Shown here piece by piece: positions 58,735 to 64,000 of a stretch of 64,000 bases of DNA. Position numbers and translations under genes: made by a program. Position 1 is the stretch's first letter; each line of letters starts with the position of its first letter. Under the pieces are notes generated by a model, which had not been told where the DNA came from, ran no database searches, and worked only from the letters and a program-made list of their open reading frames with translations. Source of the stretch: Puffinus mauretanicus (taxonomy: Eukaryota; Chordata; Aves; Procellariiformes; Procellariidae); the NCBI GenBank assembly GCA_023333565.1, contig JAJKFH010003627.1:8723501-8787500 (forward strand), written 5' to 3'.

Positions 58735-61700
58735 CTGTAAAATCTTCACCTTAGGCTGCTGCTGGATGAGCCCTGCCTGGACAAGCTCTCCTAGTGTCCA
58801 TCTCCAGCAGTGTCCCAGGTCTGCTGGAGGGACGGCACAGTGCTCCTGGAGGGACACAAGGACACCTATGCGGTGGCACAGGGGTGCTGCCTGCACTGGC
58901 TTGGCGCCATCCGGGGCACTGGCCCATGGCTCCCGGATGGCAGTCACCTCTCATGGCAAACACAGCTGCTTCTCCATCCTTCTCCGTACCCTGTTGGTGG
59001 TGCCAGTGCCGCTGCCAGCGACTGTTGCCATATGGCGCTGATGCGTACACAGCGCCTGGGTAGGCACAGCACGGCAAGAGTGCTTGCTCCGGGGGGACCC
59101 AGCACCCCCCAACCATCTGCACCCTTTTGCAAGGACCAGGGTGGGGGACATCAGGTGCCTGCAGAAGGGACGGGGCCCCACCACTGCCTGCCCCACACCT
59201 GATCTGGCCTGCTGGAGATGATGACCAGGAGCCCCCCATGTGCTGGGGAAGGAGCCCTTGGGGCAGGGGAGAGGGTTTTGCTGTGCCTGCCAGTTGCTCG
59301 GTGCTGCCTGGTGCAACCAGGGAGTGCAGTGGGATGCCAGGCGGCTGCAGCAGTCCCACCCCGGCAGGGAAAGCTGGTGGTGACTCACCACCCTCGCTGG
59401 CCCTGCCTGCCAGGCGACTCCTCCCGCACCCTGTCCCTTGGCTCCCGCCAGCCCCTGTGCCCTCCCCGTGGCAGTGACCACAGGCCCAGATCCTGCAAGG
59501 CACTGGGACGATGCTGGTGGGACAGTTGCCACCCGCGGGGGATGTCCCCTGGGCCTGGGGGTGGAAGGACCCAACGCCCTGTGGCAAAGTCTGCACCAGT
59601 CCAGCAGCTGGGCAGCCGGGCACTCCTTGTCGCCCTGCTCCCGTGCCCTGGCTTGGTGGTGCCAGACCCAGGATAGGGGACAGGAGAAAGTCATCCCCCA
59701 CCCCTTTTTCTCCCCTTCCCCCCCCTCTGGGGGCAATACGCATCCAACCCCTCCCGCAGGGTCCCTCCATGCCCTTGCTCCCAGCTGGTGCATGGGGCAG
59801 GGAGAGAGGGAGCCCTTTTGGGGCTGTCCCTGTCCCCAGAGCAGCGCCTGGGGCTGAGCCGAGCGCTGCACAGCCAACACCTCGCCCAGCTGCCCCAGGG
59901 CTCGCAGGGGTGTGCGCATCCCAGAGGAAGGATGCAGGCAGCATGTGCACGCATCCAGGGGGGACAGAAGGTCATGTCGGGATGCATCCAAATGGTCCCC
60001 ATTTGGGGAAGGGGCCTCTGGGTCAAGGGGGCAGGTAGGGATGGGGGCAGCAGGCAAGAGATGGGGAGGGCACTGTCTTTGGAAACCTCCCCAGGAGGTT
60101 TTGCAGGGGTTAGCTGCTCTGTGTGGCTGCTGCAGCAAGCAGGTGCCTGTCTCAGTGCAACTGTTTCTTGCAGTGTGCGATGTGCTCTGGCCTTGCCATG
60201 TCCAGGATGGTAGCAAGCCCAGGAGCAGCCCCCAACTGTGTGTGAGGCCCGGACCCCTGTGCTGATGAAGGAGGACATGGGATGGGGAGATTTATGCCCA
60301 GGGTCTAGCAGGCAGGCTTGGGGCAGGCAGAGCAGGGTCTGAGCCCTGCCTGCCCCAGCCATCCCACACCAGTCCTGTGGGCACCCGAGCACCAGGGGAC
60401 CTGCCCCAGCTCCCAGCCGGCACCCCCAGGCTGCAGGAGCGCAGCCGTGGATGCACAGATGCTTTGCTGCTCCCTGTGCTCCCATGGCTAAAGATGGGTG
60501 GCGTCAATCAGCACGCGGAGCCAAGGACCCCAAAAACAGTGCTCCGGAGCGGTGCAGGGCACAGCACAGGTGGTGGCAGGGAGCTGCAGGAGAGGTTGGG
60601 GTTAGTGGGGGCTGGTTTCTGCAGGCAGGCCCGGGCAGTCAGCCCCCGGCTCTGCTGGATGGTGGTGCTGGGGGGATTAGCTGGCGGTTTGCATTTTTAG
60701 GGGTTTCCCTGCAGCCCCACTCCATCCTGGGGGCTGGGTACGGTGAGGGGCAGAGCAGAGGGATCAAAGGGGCGGGGGAGAGGAGCAGCTCGTGAGTTGT
60801 GGGTCATTATCTGTTATTAACATCTGTAATCTCCCGGAGAGCAAACTGAGATTTACAGCCTGTTATTAGGCTGTTACTCAACCTGTTGTGCAACAGCTCA
60901 ATTTAAAAAAAACTGAATGTGATTAATAGCCCGCTAATAAGGGGGAAATCTCTCCTATTTAATTCAAACAGCTTCTGCCTGGGCACTCCAGGAAGGTATG
61001 GGCTCTCAGCCCAGGTTCCCAGGCTGGCTGCTGAGCTCCTGCTGGGATCCCCCCAGGACCCTCCATGCCACAGGACACTGGCACTAGATGGGGGCCCTGA
61101 GCGGCAGCAGGTGCTGCTCCCCCCATCAGGTCTGGGCTCCAGGGTCCCGAAGGCATCGAGAAGCAATCGCTGCCTCCTCCCAGCACTGGCTCCACACAAA
61201 CGGGGGTCCCGGCTGGTCCCCTGGCCATCCCCTGTGGTTACCCCCTGGAAGAGGTGGAAACTCTGAGTCAGCTGTGGTTCTTATCCCAGCATCTCACCTT
61301 TTGTTTGGCCGTGACTCGCACCTGACTCACTTTGACCCCACAGCTTCCTGCCCTCCCGCCTTTCACTGCCCGTGGTCCAGAGGGTGCTCTCTGCCCCCAG
61401 ATGTGCCTACCCCAGCTACGGCTTCACCTCTTGGCTCTCACCCCCTTTTCCAGGCATCCAAACCAGTCCTGCCTGCGAACACTTCCCTGGCCCCCCTCCC
61501 TGACTGCGCTGGGAGAGCTCCCTGGTTCCTGAAACCCTCTGCCCCCTTCTCTTCGCCTTTCCAAGTCATCTCTTGATAGGACAAGGACACGCAGGCAAGT
61601 GTCACGTGGCTGTTTCCCCAAAACCAAATCTCTAATTACTATTAGACCCCAAGGACCTGTTCCTAGTCGAGGAGGGGGTCATTAGCACAGTCACGGGTGG

Positions 61701-64000
61701 AAGTGAAGATGCCAACAACCCCCTTGCGCTTTGCAGCCTGGATTCGGCCTCTGCCAAGCATTCTGTCGATGGCCTCACTCAGTCAGCTTTTGACCCGGTG
61801 ACTGAGCACCGTGGTTAATTGGATTGCAGCCGGTCCCGTTCCTGCCACTGCTGCCAGCCCAAGTCCTGCCTGCGCTCCCGGGATGCTCCAGGAAAGCCGC
61901 CAGCTGGGACCCACCTCTCTGCAGCCTTTCCCTCTCCCTGCGGCATTAAATCCCGCGGCTGCTTCCCTTTGGGCACACGCTGGCCCTGCCCAGAGGGACA
62001 CGCAGGCTCTGCCCCGGGTGGAGAGTGCGGGTGCCTGGGAGCTGCTGACGCCTGCTCCTGCGGGGTCTTCTCCATCCCCAGTTGAAGGCAACATTGCCTG
62101 CAAGTGCCGGTGCTCCAGGTCTTGCCAGAATTAGCCAGTCTCGAGGGCCATCCTCTGCCTGTCCCAGGGTGGTTGGAGGCACCTGGGAGTGGAGAAGCAG
62201 CTCGTGCCACCTCCAAATGACACCTTGGGAGGACCCGGGGCAGCTTCTTCCAGCCACATGAGGTCTGTTTGGGAGCAAACACACCTGGGGAGGGCTGGGG
62301 CTGGGGGGCCTGGAGGGCAGTGGGGGCATGGACAGCATCTATGGGCACCGGGGCAGTGGCATGTCATGGTGGGACACACAAGCCTGGAGCTGGGGTCCCC
62401 ACTTGCCATGCCCCGCCACCCTGCAAGCTCAGACAGCTTTTCTTCACATTGCCCAGCCGCTGGCGATCACCGGTGGAGCTGCCACCTGCCACCGTCACCC
62501 AGCGCAGGGCTGCGGCAGGCAGGGGCTGAGCCCGTGGCCCCTGGGCTCCCAAAAGCATCCCGGCCAGCTGCCGCTGCCAGCGAGGCAGGCAGCCGCACCG
62601 TGCCAGCCTGCCGCACGGTTGCTCAACTCTGCAGAGGAGGGCAAGCTGAACCCGTCCTGGCGACCCACGCACTTAATTAGGGCCTTCGCGGTGCCTCGTC
62701 AGCAGGGCGCACTCGCTGCCCCGGCTGAGCGTCGCTGTGCGCAGCGCGGTGCACGCGGCGCTGGAGCCCGGCCGCGCTGGCAGGCCTGGCCCTGCCTGCA
62801 TCTCACGTGGCACGGCGGCCAAGCTGCATTTTCCACATTCCTCCCAGCTCTGAGTCACCGGCACCTCTGCTGCCAAAACCTTCACCCGCGCCTGGCCGTG
62901 CTGGCAACGTGTGCTGGCTCCAGCGGCCGCACACAGCTCTGTGCAAGGCGATGGGTGCCTGTCCCTGTGCGGACCCTCCGGAGTGCCCTTTTCTGCCCTG
63001 GTCCTGGGTTTCCCACCCCAGACCCCAGCAGCGCAGGACAAATGCTCCTGCCCTGCTCTGGGAAAGCTTCAGTGCTTGGTGTCCTGCATCCCGCGGGGAG
63101 CCAGGGAGGACCCACCCTTGTCCTCTTCGCCCCAAGCAGCCTGGGGAAGGGGTTTGCATCCTCTGCCACCACTCCGGGCCACAACGCCCCGGCTCTGGGC
63201 ACTGCACGCAGCCTTGCTAACCTCCTGCCGCCTCCTGCCCCAGCTCGCCGTGGTGCCTGACTCTTTCGAAGAGTGCAGCAGTGCTGCCAGCAACCTCACC
63301 CTGCCGGCAGCCACCCGCCCCGGCCCCGGCCCCTGCTCGCGGCCACCTGCACTGCCCCATGTCCCCATCCGGGCATGCTGGGAGTGTCACCCCCCGGCAC
63401 CAGAGATGGCCTGGCACTTGCAAATGTAGCCGCCGCTGAGGCCTCGGGCGCATGGGAAGTGCTTGGCTGGTGGCACTGGGTGCTGGAGAGGCTGTGGGGA
63501 TAGGGTGCAGAGGGAGGGGGCACGGGTGCCTGGTGGGGTCAGCACGGGGTGAGGATGCTCCTTGCCTCCAGCCCCACTCCAGCAACCTGGCTCTGCCACC
63601 TCCCCTATCTCCTGCCCCCGCCAAGGAGGTGGTGGCCAGGGTCTCCCGGCAGCCCCCTGCCCGGCGGGGTGCATGGAGTCCCCACCCTACATCCCCCCCG
63701 GCAGCCCCTCAGGACAGTTTGCTGTCCACGAGGAGCGAAGAGCACATGTCCCTCTCCCACCGCCTGCCTGTCCCTCCTGACACGGCACTCCCCAAATCCA
63801 CTCTGGGGCCCAGCAAAGCTGTGCCAGGGATTGCCAAGACCTGGCCCAGTGCTGGGCGAGGTGTGACCCCCCCAGCATGGCAGCAGCTCCCACCCCGGCT
63901 GCCCTCCCACGGGACCATGTCGGTGCTGATGTGTGCGGTGGCTTTGCTGGGCCATGGCCGAGCCCAGGGCAGCATGGCTGCGTGGGTGGAGGCCACATGG
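58735..64000. other. KLF17 upstream intergenic region, part 2
   Basis: GC-rich with many chance open frames on both strands and no recognisable coding exon. AT-rich island at 60.78-60.99 kb and a dense motif cluster at 61.26-61.33 kb. Confidence 0.6.
61264..61330 (+). promoter_or_regulatory. Candidate haematopoietic-type enhancer core
   Basis: Within 22 bases: TGAGTCA (AP-1/NF-E2, 61,264-61,270), CAGCTG (E-box, 61,269-61,274), TGTGGTT (RUNX, 61,273-61,279) and TTATC (GATA, 61,281-61,285). A second TGACTCA follows at 61,323-61,329. Confidence 0.4.

Noticed and set aside
58751..60485. Several 260-420-codon minus-strand frames
   Set aside because: Mutually overlapping in different frames, no domain or splice support, and the first overlaps only GC-rich intergenic sequence. 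Composition artefacts.
46811..64000. SLC6A9 (glycine transporter) exons expected from synteny
   Set aside because: The highly conserved N-terminal transporter segment was looked for in all translated frames and is not present, so the gene must lie beyond the right edge.
1..64000. CRISPR arrays, bacterial operons, tRNA or rRNA genes
   Set aside because: No regularly spaced direct repeats, Shine-Dalgarno-led gene strings, or cloverleaf/rRNA signatures were seen; the sequence is plainly vertebrate.

Overview
This is vertebrate nuclear DNA and almost certainly avian. Three things point that way. The genes are multi-exon with GT-AG splice sites and CpG-island promoters. Ancient CR1 LINE fragments are present. 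A 613-bp solo LTR near 58.1 kb matches, from memory, an endogenous-retrovirus LTR family that is abundant in neoavian birds. The gene order (ERI3 tail - DMAP1 - KLF17) matches the human 1p34 block and, by recall, bird chromosome 8.

Layout. Positions 1-~1,185 look like the 3' UTR end of a plus-strand gene; conserved gene order suggests ERI3. DMAP1 runs on the minus strand from a CpG-island promoter near 36.8 kb to a tail near 1.9-3.1 kb. I could join ten coding exons (nine introns, all GT-AG, reading frame kept throughout) into a 462-residue protein, plus one non-coding first exon. KLF17 (the Neptune/klf4b-type Krueppel-like factor) lies on the minus strand at about 43.0-46.7 kb, with three coding exons giving 415 residues. 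The 37.0-43.0 kb stretch between the two genes and the 17 kb upstream of KLF17 (46.8-64 kb) contain no protein-coding exon I can recognise. They are GC-rich and interrupted by short AT-rich islands that look like regulatory elements. Many long open frames in these GC-rich parts are composition artefacts.

How the genes work. DMAP1 is a SANT-domain subunit of the TIP60/NuA4 and SRCAP chromatin complexes and a DNMT1 partner, so it is a housekeeping gene, and its promoter is ETS-rich and TATA-less. KLF17 is a CACCC-box transcription factor, with early blood and hatching-gland roles known for its fish and frog orthologues. Motif clusters upstream of it (GATA, RUNX, AP-1/NF-E2, ETS-IRF) would fit blood-lineage control, but that is inference from short motifs.

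Most notable points: KLF17 intron 2 is a degenerate minisatellite that stays open in frame with exon 2; DMAP1 is much larger than its human counterpart as I recall it; there are two compact haematopoietic-type motif clusters; and the solo LTR has a perfect 5-bp target duplication. I found no operon, CRISPR array, or clearly new biochemical system.
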